Source: Rhynchopus sp. YZ270_cl-10 (lineage: Eukaryota > Euglenozoa > Diplonemea > Diplonemida > Diplonemidae). From it: 64,000 bases of DNA. How positions within the stretch are numbered: position 1 is the stretch's first letter; every line of letters starts with the position of its first letter. A model generated the notes under the pieces. That model had not been told where the DNA came from. It made no database searches and saw nothing but the letters and a program-made list of their open reading frames with translations. Of the stretch, positions 50,048 through 60,212 are shown one piece after another. The stretch is taken from positions 620,001 to 684,000 of the forward strand of contig OZ037885.1 in assembly GCA_964035575.1 (NCBI GenBank), given 5' to 3'. Both the position numbers and the translations under genes were made by a program.

Positions 50048-51426
50048 TCAGGTCTCACATTCCCAACACATTTTGAGGGTTGCAGACAGACCAAAGTGGT
50101 CGGAAGGGAAAAGGTACCGTTTGGGGTCACGCGTCAGGTTCACACCACCTAGATCACCTAGCAGCGAGATCGCCGCGTTACCCACTGAGAAGGGCAGGGT
50201 TAAAACGTTCCAGTAGAGCGGAGACTTTTTACGTGGGGCCTTTCTTTTCTCTTTTGCACTCATAGGGTGAACCGGGCTGTCCCCAATGATCTCAATAGCA
50301 GAAGCACCTAGATCGAAGAGACTTTCATCATCAAGAACGAACACACGGTCTAGCCTCATTTGGATTTGGGTTAACATGTTGAAATGAGGTAGAATCTCTT
50401 GGTTCATGGTGTTGCGTACCGTGTCAAATGTGTACCCAGGTCGGTCACCATGTACTGCAGTCCAGACGTCAATAAGCCCTAACGGTGTGTTCTCATTTTC
50501 TCGCTCGGAGTGATAGTTCAAATCACCAAAGATAACTACAGCATTGGCCTCCTGAACGTCAGAGCGTGCCATAACACCAGCAAATTCAACCCTTCGACGT
50601 TCCTGGTAGCTTCCGTAAGCGGTGAAGTGGGCGCACACAAAACAGGCGGTTTTCTTGCCAAACGGAATCGTACCGACCTGAGGGGTGAAAAAAGGTGATT
50701 GAATTTTCAAAAATGTGGTCAAAAAAAATGTCCAAATTTCAACATCGACCCCACTGCATGGGATCCGTTCGGAAACGTATCTAAATGCACGTATTTCCAC
50801 CAAAAATAAAAATAAAAATCGACGGGTTATTACTTAGGGGATGTTTACGGGTTTACAGTCCCAATTTTCGGCTCCGACCCCAATATTTAGGATATTCCCT
50901 GGTATCTTATTGATTCAACCTGGGAAAATCGCCTCAAAAAAAAAAAAAAAAAAAAACTGCCTTTTAAATCATGAACATCCACAAAACTCTGTTACAAAAT
51001 GCAGTATTGACATACATGCGGATACCGAGAGATCCCTGTTGCAAGTGGCGTTGTTGTGTCGAGCTTGGCAAAGCCGAACTTCGAGAGGAGGAGGTTCCCG
51101 AAGGGGGCGTTGTGCTGCACGATAATGGAGGCTGTGTGCGCCGCACGCACCCAGTCGGTGGCGAGGAGGATGTCGAGGAAGCGCTGGGTCACTTCGTTCA
51201 GGCCGATCACATCGGCGTCCTGCTCTTGCAGCACTGCCGCCACGGCCTCGTACCGCTCCCCATGACACAGCATATGCGAACGGAACGACCCAGGCTCCTT
51301 CCCAAAAAACGCATCTGTCAACACATTGTACCCCACCACCTTCACCGTCTCGGGGCAAACACTCTCTACGCTGCTAGCCTCCACCCATTGTCCTGCTGTG
51401 GTGTCGTACACATATCCCGTAGACAT
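50048..51426 (-). CDS. TDP2-like endonuclease/exonuclease/phosphatase protein, two exons
   Basis: Exons 51426-51016 and 50677-50048 join in phase 0 across a 338-base intron (GTATGTCA to CACCCCTCAG) to give 346 residues. Motifs in order are KVVGYNVLTD (asparagine), DVIGLNEV (magnesium-binding glutamate), VIFGDLNYHSE (GDxN), PGYTFDTVRNTMNQ with MRLDRVFV (the TDP2-type W-T-D-T and R-x-DR elements), and FPSDHFGL (catalytic histidine). TDP2 removes tyrosyl groups from 5' DNA ends left by topoisomerase II; other members of the fold act on RNA or lipids, so the substrate is inferred. There is a lysine-rich insert before the SDH motif. No signal peptide. The donor is the same 8-base sequence as in the LRR gene. 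Confidence 0.85.
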
Positions 51427-52046
51427 GGAAAAGGAGGGGGAAGGAGGGGGAAGGAGATGGCTGTAAAGGTGGTGGGTTTGAGAAGTGGTTTCCACAGAGC
51501 AGCGTTGCTATGGTGGGCGTGAGTACAACAGAACTTTGTGGGGAAAAGAAAAAAGAGAAAAAAAAGACATAGAGGCTTGCCTACAACGCGGAAGCCTCCC
51601 CCAAACCTGTAAAACCTCCAGTAGCCAGCCGTAGCTTACCTTGAATCCTTTTGAAACATCGTTTTTCCAATTCCTCAGGGGGCAAGAAATGGCACAATAC
51701 TGCACTGGAAGACCAGAAGACTAGAAGACTAGAAGACGATGCCCACCCACCCTCTCCGCTCTTCCCTGTGCACCCTCCGTTCTATCTTTTTAAAATAGTT
51801 GTTGGAAAGAGCTCGCAATTTCACGACATTGGAGGTCACCGTTATGAGAGCAATAAGCAATGATCACGTAGGAAACCCCAAGCCCCAAGCCCCCGGGAAA
51901 GTAACGTCCCTCCATATTCCCCTGGGGGTCTGCAAGAGGAAAAGAACCTTCAGTCTTGTTCATGTACAAATAGTATTCATGTCCCCAACCCTACCAAAGA
52001 ATAGGTTTACGCACCGGGGAGAGAAGCATACCCCCAAAAAGAGAGC
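51427..52046. other. Spacer without recognised gene
   Basis: Leader of the TDP2-like gene (CT-rich on the minus strand) and unassigned sequence. No exon or repeat recognised. Confidence 0.5.
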
Positions 52047-53586
52047 AAAGCGTCTGTGTGTATGACGGTCTGGACACAATCGATATTGTGGCCAGTCCAC
52101 AAGGGCGGAGTGACAGCAAGCCATGTGTGAGTGCACACAGAACTGCCCGTGTGGGAAGAGGGTTTCGAAGAAGGGGTTTGAGCCAAGATTATTCTTTTTT
52201 TTTGTATAACCACCGACAACAACTTCCAACAATACGTCCTCTGTGTTTCGAGGTGTCGCAAAAGAGACACAAATATGCAAGAAAAGCATTCATGAGTCCA
52301 CTAACCCACTGCATAAAATAGTCGCTTGTAAAACCACTTGTAAACAGTTTTCACAATCGTCGTGTGTGCAAGTCCCCAACCCACCCCCACCCCCGAAGTG
52401 CGCCAGGCTTAACCAGATTTGACCAAATCCTGGCTTAATTGAGAAAGCCTATATCGGGCCCTGTTCCTGATGGCCTGTGAGTGTGCGTCGTGCAGCTTCG
52501 AGGTCGCAGTGAGCAGCTGGCGGCGTCACTCTGCGTGTCTCCGTCGCTTGCGGGATTCCTCCGGTGGTTTGTCTCTGCTGCGTTTCGGGCGTGCTTCAAC
52601 CACTAAATCCCCATGGTATTCCCTCACTTCACCCAACACAACATCGCTGCATCCGGAGATGTTGATACTCCTCAACGAAGTGCATCCAAAAAGGAACCTG
52701 CGCCCAACAAAGCTGTCACCAAATTGTGTAACATTGCCCAGCGGTGCCAAGTCCAGTGAACACAAAGCACTGCATCCAGCAAGGAAGCTGGACCCAATTT
52801 GGGTAACATTCCTCAGTGGTGTCAAGTCCACTGAACACAAAGCAGTGCCCATCAGGAAGTAGTCCTTAATTTGTGTAATATTGCTCAGTGGTGTTAAGTC
52901 CACTGAACACAAAGCCATGCATCCAAAAAGGAAGCCGTGCCCAATTTGTGTAAGATGGATCAACCCAGAGAGATCGAGGCTCGTCAATGAAATGCAACGC
53001 GCGAGAAAGCCGTCCCCAATGTGGGTGACAACAGACTCGGCACTCAGATCAAGACTCGTCAACGATGTGGAGTCCAAGAAGCGATTAGGAATCACCGTCG
53101 CAACCTCCGCCTGCAGAAGCAAACACGCCACCTCAGGATCCTGCACACTCTTCAGTCTCTCTGACGTGATGTCAGTCTCACCCAACGCATGAAGTGCTGC
53201 AATGGCATCGTACTTCTTCGCCTTCGCCAACACAACCGTGTCTCCAGCACTCAACTGCGTCATGTCGTATCCCTCGTCCATCGCCTCCTCCCTGAAACTC
53301 ATCACAAAGCCGTCTTCAGGCAACCCCACTGCAGACGCAACCTTCCGACGCATCACCGCAGATGTGTCATCCTCACCCAGCTCCACTGTATGCTTGACTC
53401 CGTTCCACCCCTTGATAGTCAAATCCATACTGTTGTATAACCAAAGCCTTTTCCCTGTTGTATTGGTGTGAGGTGGAGAAGGGAAAGGGGAAAGGAACAA
53501 CGCTGCGGGTGGCGGAGGTGGTATTGTCCCTGCCCAGGAATTGCTTGAGGTCAGTGAATAAAACAAGAACGCAATGATTGGTTGAG
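52047..53586. repeat. Segmental duplication (right copy) carrying Ubl-LRR copy D
   Basis: Matches 26335-27922. Homology ends at about 53586 on the leader side and 52047 on the 3' side. Small insertions and deletions separate the copies, and the coding parts differ mainly in the number and wording of LRR units. Confidence 0.85.
52526..53428 (-). CDS. Ubiquitin-like domain plus BspA-type LRR protein (copy D, with basic tail)
   Basis: 300 residues from the ATG at 53426-53428. The ubiquitin-like N-terminus is nearly identical to copy A; the linker and about seven LRR units follow. Unlike the other three, it continues to a basic tail (VEARPKRSRDKPPEESRKRR) that looks like a bipartite nuclear signal. 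Because the DNA for this tail is still present but out of frame behind copies A and B, copy D probably shows the ancestral form. One LRR unit is short (DYFLMGTALCSVDL), with a residue or two deleted. Function unknown. Confidence 0.87.
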   Translation of the reverse strand: MDLTIKGWNGVKHTVELGEDDTSAVMRRKVASAVGLPEDGFVMSFREEAMDEGYDMTQLSAGDTVVLAKAKKYDAIAALHALGETDITSERLKSVQDPEVACLLLQAEVATVIPNRFLDSTSLTSLDLSAESVVTHIGDGFLARCISLTSLDLSGLIHLTQIGHGFLFGCMALCSVDLTPLSNITQIKDYFLMGTALCSVDLTPLRNVTQIGSSFLAGCSALCSLDLAPLGNVTQFGDSFVGRRFLFGCTSLRSINISGCSDVVLGEVREYHGDLVVEARPKRSRDKPPEESRKRRRHAE

Positions 53587-54597
53587 GTATTTTGGTAGGC
53601 AGATTGACGTGGGCCTGGCATGCCCATTTTTCACTTTTTACCACCAATTTAAACCGATCACCAGCCCGTCAATCAGCCTATCTGGCTTTAAAAGTTGGGG
53701 GGGGAAAAGAAAAGAAAATCCTTTTATTTTCTTGTTGTTTCGACAATCGCCCGAACGACGAGGCTAGGATGGTCACAGACTTTTTAAAAAAAGCAACAAC
53801 TGCAGGGATCTCGCCTTTGATCGAGGTAAAAAGATACCCGGTCTGTGGTGTCTTTTGAGAATAACAAAATATGCCCGTTTACTTTATATGAAGAGAAAGA
53901 AGATGGGGGACAAAGAGAAGAATTTAAATAAGAAAAAAAATGGAGGATAATTCCTCAGTTACATTCTGCACTATGAAGATGCCCTTCACATATTTCTTAA
54001 CTTTTTTGAACGATCCGTTAGGGTATCTGTTAGTTGTTAGGACGGAGACAAAACAGGCAACTCTGAGCAAATGAATTGCCATTACAACAGAAAGAGAAAA
54101 AAAAGAGGGAAAAAAAAGGGGGGGCTGAACCTGGCCTGATTCCGAACAAAGCCTTTTTTGTTTTGTTATATTTTGTGCTCATTTTTTGTTGCAAAATGCA
54201 ATACACTTTTCTGGGTTTTTCGCGTGTATAAAAACACTTTCCACCACCACACTGTTCCCACCCTTTTTTTCCCTACAACATTAACTCCTGGGATTTGTTC
54301 CAGAGACCATGCTGCATGACACCTGCTGCGCTTTCGTTGGACGTTGTCGCGCTGGTATCAGGGGAATCAGAGTACGAACATAGAATGGCTGAGTACCTCC
54401 TCCTTCTGGATATATTAGTCTCGCCATTGGCAGTGCATCTCATATCTTTATTATAATTATTTTTTAAAAAATTGTTGGAGTAGTGTAGTTGCCTCGGTAG
54501 TGTTACCACAGTTTGTGCAAATCTCCACTGAATGTTTTTTTCTTCAGAAACGATAAAATTGAGCAATCCGCGCTCTCCTCTTTCAACAAAAGAAAGT

Positions 54598-54670
54598 GAA
54601 AAAGTGAACATTGACCGCGCAAAACGCCTTGATGGACGCAGGCACTGACACTCCATGGGTTATCGAACCC
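54598..54670 (-). repeat. R3 structured repeat with T-arm-like end
   Basis: On the minus strand it opens GGGGGTTCGATAACCCATGG, then AGTGTCAGTGCCTGCGTCC and GTTTTGCGCGGTCAAT, and runs into a T-rich tract. It is the closest relative of 7531-7594. Confidence 0.65.
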
Positions 54671-54688
54671 CCTCAAAAAATAAAACGT

Positions 54689-54727
54689 TTATAAGATGAC
54701 CCTAAGCCTCTCGTGTTTAGTCACCTT
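54689..54727 (-). repeat. R1 hairpin repeat (near-consensus)
   Basis: On the minus strand: AAGGTGACTAAACACGAGAG, then GCTTAGGGTCATCTTATAAAC, followed by a T-rich tract. It lies about 100 bases beyond the stop of the RING gene, in the gene's direction. Confidence 0.8.
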
Positions 54728-54829
54728 GCAAAAAGAGGGGGGGAAAAAATGTGCAACACAACTGGGCAATGATTCGCTCTCAGGAACTATCGACTTTATT
54801 TCAAACACACAGACAGAGTTCATTTTTCA

Positions 54830-56398
54830 TCACGACAACCGCTCGAGAACGTAGTCCACAACTGCCTCCAGATTCCCCTCAGCCTCCTCTGCCACATCGT
54901 TCAGCGTGCGTGGGTGCAGTGCCGCCACCACCTCAGGCTTCCCCACCCCGAGACCCTCCAGGAGCGTCCACAGTTCCTGCGTGCTTGGGTGGTCTTTGGT
55001 TTCCACAACCCCACCACCACCACCACCCTTCCCCTTACCCCTCCGCGAAGTTCGCCGTGTTACAACCGGTGTCTCTACAATCTCAGGTTCCTTCACCTCA
55101 GGCAGTTCAAAGGAACGAACAATATCTGCCACCCTTGGGGAGATACCATCCTCAATTTTGCTGATTGACGCAAAATTTGGCATCAAAGCCACCGCTTTTA
55201 GGTCCAACTTTGCGATATAAAACGAACTCTGCAAGGGAATGTGCGCGGCAAAGGGGTACTGCCGTGTTGTCTCCTCTGTTTGCACGACTTCCTCTGGGGG
55301 TGTGCATGGGAGTGATATATTGAAGGCTTGCGTTGCCATGACTGCTGCGGCGTGGATTGGGTGTAATATGATGACTCTCCCGTCGGACGCTTGGTAGAAG
55401 GTATGGTGCGTTGCAGAAGAGGGGATGGCAAATGGTTGGAACGGTGTCGCGGTTGCGGAGAGCTGTGGTGCGGGGATTGCTGCCTCGGGGGTGGTGTCTT
55501 GATCTTGAAGCATCTGTGCTCGTCGGGAAAGCGGTTTTGCACCGACCTCCTTCGGGATGTCCTTTGGAAACTCAGCGATAGTGTCCGCCAGGCGTTGCTG
55601 TAGAACCTCTGCAGTCACCTCAAGACACGCCATCGTGCCGCTTTCGGTAAACACATCCTTCACGCCCCCACAAAGCGACCGCACCTGAGACATCTTCTCA
55701 TTGATTTCTTCCAACTCCCGTTTACACACCGACACCGCATCCTCACCGCTCGCAATACTAATTTGGTTAAACCGTGCATTCTTATTCTTCTCCGCTTCGT
55801 TCAGAACAGTACACATCATTACCCCTTTTTTGCGTGAAACCAAAGAAAACGGGATGCTGCTTGCAGTAGAATGGGTTTTCACCTGGCTTGAAACCGGTTT
55901 TAATGTTGCATAAGATAGGTCTTTATTGCAGAGTGGGCAGGGTAGGGCGACGTTGAAGTCTAATAGGCCTTTGCCTTGCTTTTCCATGCAGCGTACTAAG
56001 CAGGGGAGGCAGAAGAGGTGGCCGCATTTTGCGATGCGGGCGGCGCTGGGGTACTCAAAGCAGATGGGGCAGAGGAAGTCGTCTTCAGAGAGCTGGACGG
56101 CTTCGCAGATGTCGTCCCACTGCACGGCTGCACCTATGCGGTACTCAGTCTGCACAACGTCAGGGTGCAAAAGAAGTCGGTAGTTCGACAAAATGAACTG
56201 ATCCTGCTTCGAGGCCGAGCCTGCCACCTGGCGCTCTCGCTGTGGTGAGACAGTGGACGTCGCGGCAGCCCCTTTCGCACATCCGCCGTCCTTCCCATTC
56301 CCACGATACCCACCCCGCTCTCCTTTCCGCCGTCCCCGAAAAGGTAGTGTGCCACCGCTCTTCCCGCCTCTTCCAGTGTACTCAGAAAATCCGCCCAT
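54830..56398 (-). CDS. RNF10-like RING finger protein
   Basis: 522 residues from the ATG at 56396-56398, which lies 17 bases behind CCTCCCCTCAG; the frame is open upstream but that is leader. Residues 1-60 are basic and rich in glycine and arginine. A C3HC4 RING follows at about 108-157: CPICFEYPSAARIAKCGHLF, CLPCLVRC, then CPLC after a loop longer than usual. Further on, HHTFYQASDGRVIILHPIHA matches the second conserved block of RNF10/Mag2 proteins. The C-terminus LWTLLEGLGVGKPEVVAALH to YVLERLS has the helical pattern of a UBA-type domain. RNF10 is an E3 ubiquitin ligase that ubiquitinates ribosomal proteins of stalled 40S subunits. Single exon. Confidence 0.88.
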   Translation of the reverse strand: MGGFSEYTGRGGKSGGTLPFRGRRKGERGGYRGNGKDGGCAKGAAATSTVSPQRERQVAGSASKQDQFILSNYRLLLHPDVVQTEYRIGAAVQWDDICEAVQLSEDDFLCPICFEYPSAARIAKCGHLFCLPCLVRCMEKQGKGLLDFNVALPCPLCNKDLSYATLKPVSSQVKTHSTASSIPFSLVSRKKGVMMCTVLNEAEKNKNARFNQISIASGEDAVSVCKRELEEINEKMSQVRSLCGGVKDVFTESGTMACLEVTAEVLQQRLADTIAEFPKDIPKEVGAKPLSRRAQMLQDQDTTPEAAIPAPQLSATATPFQPFAIPSSATHHTFYQASDGRVIILHPIHAAAVMATQAFNISLPCTPPEEVVQTEETTRQYPFAAHIPLQSSFYIAKLDLKAVALMPNFASISKIEDGISPRVADIVRSFELPEVKEPEIVETPVVTRRTSRRGKGKGGGGGGVVETKDHPSTQELWTLLEGLGVGKPEVVAALHPRTLNDVAEEAEGNLEAVVDYVLERLS

Positions 56399-56415
56399 TT
56401 TTCTCTTTCTACATC

Positions 56416-56440
56416 CTGAGGGGAGGGAAGGGGGTTTTGT
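56416..56440 (-). promoter_or_regulatory. Pyrimidine-AG acceptor before the RING gene
   Basis: On the minus strand CCCTTCCCTCCCCTCAG precedes the ATG by 17 bases, with no donor or exon needed upstream. This is what a spliced-leader acceptor looks like; a 5' UTR intron would look the same. Confidence 0.5.
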
Positions 56441-56515
56441 GTGGAAAATAATTGAGGAGAAAGATGGAGTCCAAGGTGATGTGTCTTGGATTTTATTGTG
56501 GACAAAAAAAAGTTG

Positions 56516-56665
56516 ACTTGAAATACAAAGCCCTCTCGTGAACAGTGTACCTTGGTACAATGAGCGGCTTCCATCCCGCTTCCACTCATCATCCAGATGA
56601 ACGGGGATCATTGCGAACATAGGAGCATGAATCCTGTGTGATGTAGGGTCCGGTTGGGGGTCCTC
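56516..56665 (-). repeat. R4 repeat plus linked unit
   Basis: On the minus strand: CCCGTTCATCTGGATGATGA unit, then GCTCATTGTACC, then AAGGTACACTGTTCACGAGA, then GGGCTTTGTATTTCAAGTC and, after AAC, a run of eight T. Confidence 0.65.
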
Positions 56666-57022
56666 TGCCCGTAGCAGGCTGAAAAATTAGTGTTCTACCC
56701 AGGTGGGGTAAAGAATTTACTCAATGAGATTATTCTCAGCCATCCAGGATGCTTGCGGCAAACTACAAGGTATGGGGGATGGGTGAGGAGGGGGGGAAAA
56801 AATAGGGATTATTTCATGACTGTTCTACTGTTTTTCTTTCGTATCGTTTCTTTTTGTTTTTTCCGTTCTCAAATGGAAATGCAAATGCAGTGCACAGTAC
56901 TGCAGAGTAGAGCAGGCCCAACGCAATATCATCTAAGCATCGAGGTTGAGACATAGAGAGAGACACAGGATAGATCGGAGGCACATACATATGGAAAACA
57001 ACTCCTCCCCCTCTTTTTCTTT

Positions 57023-57586
57023 CTACAAACTCCCCAACATCTTCAGCCCTGCAGCAAGCGTGCTTCCACCACTCTTCTTCCCTTTTGCCTTGCCTCCTTT
57101 CCCTCCTTTGCCCCCTTTGCTCCCTTTGCCTTTCCCTCCTTTCCCTTTCCCCGCTTTCTCTGCTTTCCCTGCTTTTCCACCCTTTTCCCCTCCCGTATCC
57201 TTTCCTTCGATATCTCCAGCTTCAGGCTTTGGGGGTGGGGTAGATACTTTTTTGGTAGGTTGTGGTTGTTTTTTTACGGAGAGGATCTGAGGGTGTGAGA
57301 GTGCAGATAGACGGGAAAGCGTTGCGAGCAGTGCAGCGCAGAGACGTAGGGAGCGTGCTGAGGCCATTTCCTTTGCAGCCGTCGCGCCAGCATGGCGGAG
57401 CAGACGGCGGACCTTAGGGCTTTCTTTTACTACATCTAAACCATCGCTGGCTCGGGTCACCAATGGAACCACTTCATCTGCGACAGCCCGCGAGGCTCGT
57501 AAAAACTCGTGTTTCCAGTACGCATCGGAATGGGCTTCTACCAACCCCGACAAGGTTCGAACCTCCACCTCCCAGGCGCTGCTCAT
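57023..57586 (-). CDS. Small protein with helical N-terminus and lysine/glycine-rich tail
   Basis: 187 residues from the ATG at 57584-57586, which follows a T-rich tract ending TTTTTTTTAAAG. Residues 1-105 look helical and amphipathic (AYWKHEFLRASRAVADEVVP, SARSLRLCAALLATLSRL). Residues 110-175 are low in complexity with many KGG and KGK units, and the end STLAAGLKMLGSL is again helical. No domain is recognised. The tail could bind nucleic acid. A close upstream ATG in another frame (ATGCAATGA overlapping the start) may lower translation if the leader keeps it. Confidence 0.65.
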   Translation of the reverse strand: MSSAWEVEVRTLSGLVEAHSDAYWKHEFLRASRAVADEVVPLVTRASDGLDVVKESPKVRRLLRHAGATAAKEMASARSLRLCAALLATLSRLSALSHPQILSVKKQPQPTKKVSTPPPKPEAGDIEGKDTGGEKGGKAGKAEKAGKGKGGKGKGSKGGKGGKGGKAKGKKSGGSTLAAGLKMLGSL

Positions 57587-58486
57587 TGCATCAAAGCTTT
57601 AAAAAAAACGAAAAAATGTTGAGAAAGAAGCGGATTTGAATAAGGTTTTTTAAGAATAATAGAGAATTGGGAATCCAATTTTTATGAGAAAAAATAGATG
57701 GTAGAATTGTGTCTTGAGGGTGTGCTTCCTGAGGAGGTAGGTTGGGGGGGAAAAAAAATGAAAGTGGATGGTGGGGTAGGGTAAAGTTTTTAAATAAGGG
57801 GGCCGGGAGAGGGTTGGTGTTCATTGTTTTATGTTATTTTATTTTGAGATTTCGTTATGGTTTCTCACGCTGGTTTTTTTTTTTTTGCTTTTTTTTTTTT
57901 TTTTTTCGTGTACATTGCGCACACTTTTTAAGAGGAGGTATCTTGACACGAATTCTGCAAACCCGTAAACCCGCAAAGGGCTTCACTCAAATGAAGATGT
58001 GCACACATGCACATAACTTAACAAAAGAATTATTAAGAAAAAGGCGGGTGGCTTCTAACAAAAAAAAAAAAAAAAAAAAAGCTGATTTTAGAAAAGAGAG
58101 AAAAGTTTGGTAAGACTCACCTAAGCCCCACTCATTTGCTGAGTTACATCACTAAAACCAGATATGCACCTACCTACACGTTGTATTGCATATCTTCAAA
58201 AGACTTTTAGAAAAAATCGGCTACGGGCTCACAACATCTTCCAGAAAAGAATGCCCAGATACAATATAGGAGGAGGGGAAATGCAACCATTTCAGGCGAT
58301 GCTCCGAATTTTTGATCAAGAAAAAAAAAAGAAAAGAAAAACAAAATAAATAAAATAGGGGAGGCTATTTCACCCTAAACGAAGGGGACTTGAATGAGAT
58401 TTTATGAAGTTTCTTTTTTTTTTTGTTGTGTCGACAACAAGCTTTTTCCCAGATCGTGATCATGATCTGGTTTTCAGGAATTTTGG

Positions 58487-58521
<35 letters not shown>

Positions 58522-58716
58522 GCTCGCACACGATCTGCAGATGTTCTACTCAATATTTTTTCAGATGAGTCACCACCACGGTTCGCACGGATCGCGATCC
58601 GTCAATTGCGGTACTTTTCCGAGAAAAACAAAAAAAAAAAAGTTGGGTGCGCACGGGGGTCGCGCTACGCGCCTACCGACTACCGTAGATTTTTGACGAT
58701 TTTGCTCGGTACATTT

Positions 58717-59040
58717 TTCCTTATTAAAACCAGAGAATCTCATATTTCACAGTAAGGGTACTTCAGAGTGTTTTTGGACACACATGTGACCCCACCGTGG
58801 AGAGCAATCGGCTCGCACAATCAAAAGAAAGCAGAGAAAAGGGAAAAAGAAAAAAGACAAAAGTTGGGTACCGTGCGCCTGCGGCGCTACTGTGTTCCCA
58901 CTCAAAACACCACAATTTCATCTGAAGTTGGGTTTTCAAACCTGAAAATGACCCTTGTTTACGAGTATGGGTTCATATTTTGCAAAAATTTAAGTCAATA
59001 AAATTTTGTCCATTTTTCCAAAATGACCCCATCACTTTCT
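58717..59040. repeat. Third copy of the 15.8-16.8 kb dispersed repeat
   Basis: Starts TTTTTCCTTATTAAAACCAG, then CATGTGACCCCACCGTGGAG, GGTACCGTGCGCCTGCGGCG and TTTTGTCCATTTTTCC. It has no TA-flanked element at the position where the 15.5 kb copy carries one, so it is a second empty site. Confidence 0.7.
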
Positions 59041-60162
59041 GCAATCGCACCGAATCGGACGATGCGATCGACAAAAACGCCCAAAAACGCACCCCATACC
59101 CCCTTTTTTTTTCGTGATCTGGACCCCAAAATTTTGGTCAAAATCACGTGATCTGGGAACATGCTTGGTCGACAATCTCTTCGCTCCAAAAAAAAAAAAC
59201 CGGAACAAAATTCTGTACTCTTTCCAACAATATTCCAACTTTTTTTTTTTTTGCTATTTTTGCTTTTAACTTACAACTGTAGGGACGATACCTTTTCCAC
59301 AGAATGTCAGCTGGCAGGAAAAAGTTATCATAAACTTATTTCGGCAGCCCTATAATTTTTCTTTTTTTTTTTGAAAGAAAAAAAAAAAAGGTTGGAATAC
59401 TGCAATGTCAAACACTCTCTGCAAAAGCTTTAAAAACCTCAAGACTACTCTTTTTTGTTTGCGTTTGATCATGATATACCGACCGTGTACATTACTACTT
59501 TGCACTAATTAAGCGCAAACCACGTATTACAGCCAATAAATATTACGGTGAACACTAAGCCTGAATTTAGTGGAGGAGGCTTAATTGATGCACACCATGA
59601 TATGTACGTTGTCAGTAGGGGATTGATAATTGTGTGATTTTTTTTACCCCTTCTTTGTTGATAATCTGTTGGAACAGTGTAGCTGCCACGCAAGCAGCCT
59701 GCACTGTCCAAGATTTTATTGTCGTTTTAAATTTTGTGTATAAAATGAGGGGGGAAATGTGTGGCTTTAAAAAACGTTCAGAAGGACCACAGCCTTATTT
59801 GTGTGGCTTTGTCTAGTGAAGAAAAGATTCAAACTTTATCCACAGGCTGAAGCGTCTACTTCTGCAACGTGTATGTCGGTACATGGTGGATAATAGCATC
59901 ATGATAACATGAAGTGCTATGAAAAGTGTTGGCATATGATGACTATTTAAAAGGAGAAAAAGACATACAGCAAAAAAAAACTGTGCTAAAAACAGCTCGG
60001 TCGTGCTCAATTGCTCAAAATCTTTAAAAATACTTCCTTTTGAAAAGGAAAAAAAAGGCAATCGTAAAAGCAAGAGAAAAAGAAACTAAAGACGGTGCCG
60101 CCTACAAGCCAGGCCTGCATCCACGTCTAGCAAAGAATATCGATCCGGGAAAAAGAAAGTAG

Positions 60163-60212
60163 AGTTGAAATACACAGCCCTCTCGTGACAGTGTACTTTT
60201 GTATGACCGGCT
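60163..60212 (-). repeat. R4 structured repeat
   Basis: On the minus strand: GGTCATACAAAAGTACACTG, then TCACGAGAGGGCTGTGTATT, then TCAACTCTACTTTCTTTTT. Confidence 0.65.

Larger units (their letters stand above)
53587..54829. other. Non-coding stretch with R3 and R1 repeats
   Basis: R3 at 54598-54670 and R1 at 54689-54727, just downstream of the RING gene. From 53587 on the sequence is rich in A and T runs with no exon. Confidence 0.6.
56399..57022. other. Spacer with an R4 composite repeat
   Basis: The R4 plus linked unit at 56516-56665 matches 10071-10250. Otherwise only leader and 3' flank sequence; no exon. Confidence 0.55.
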
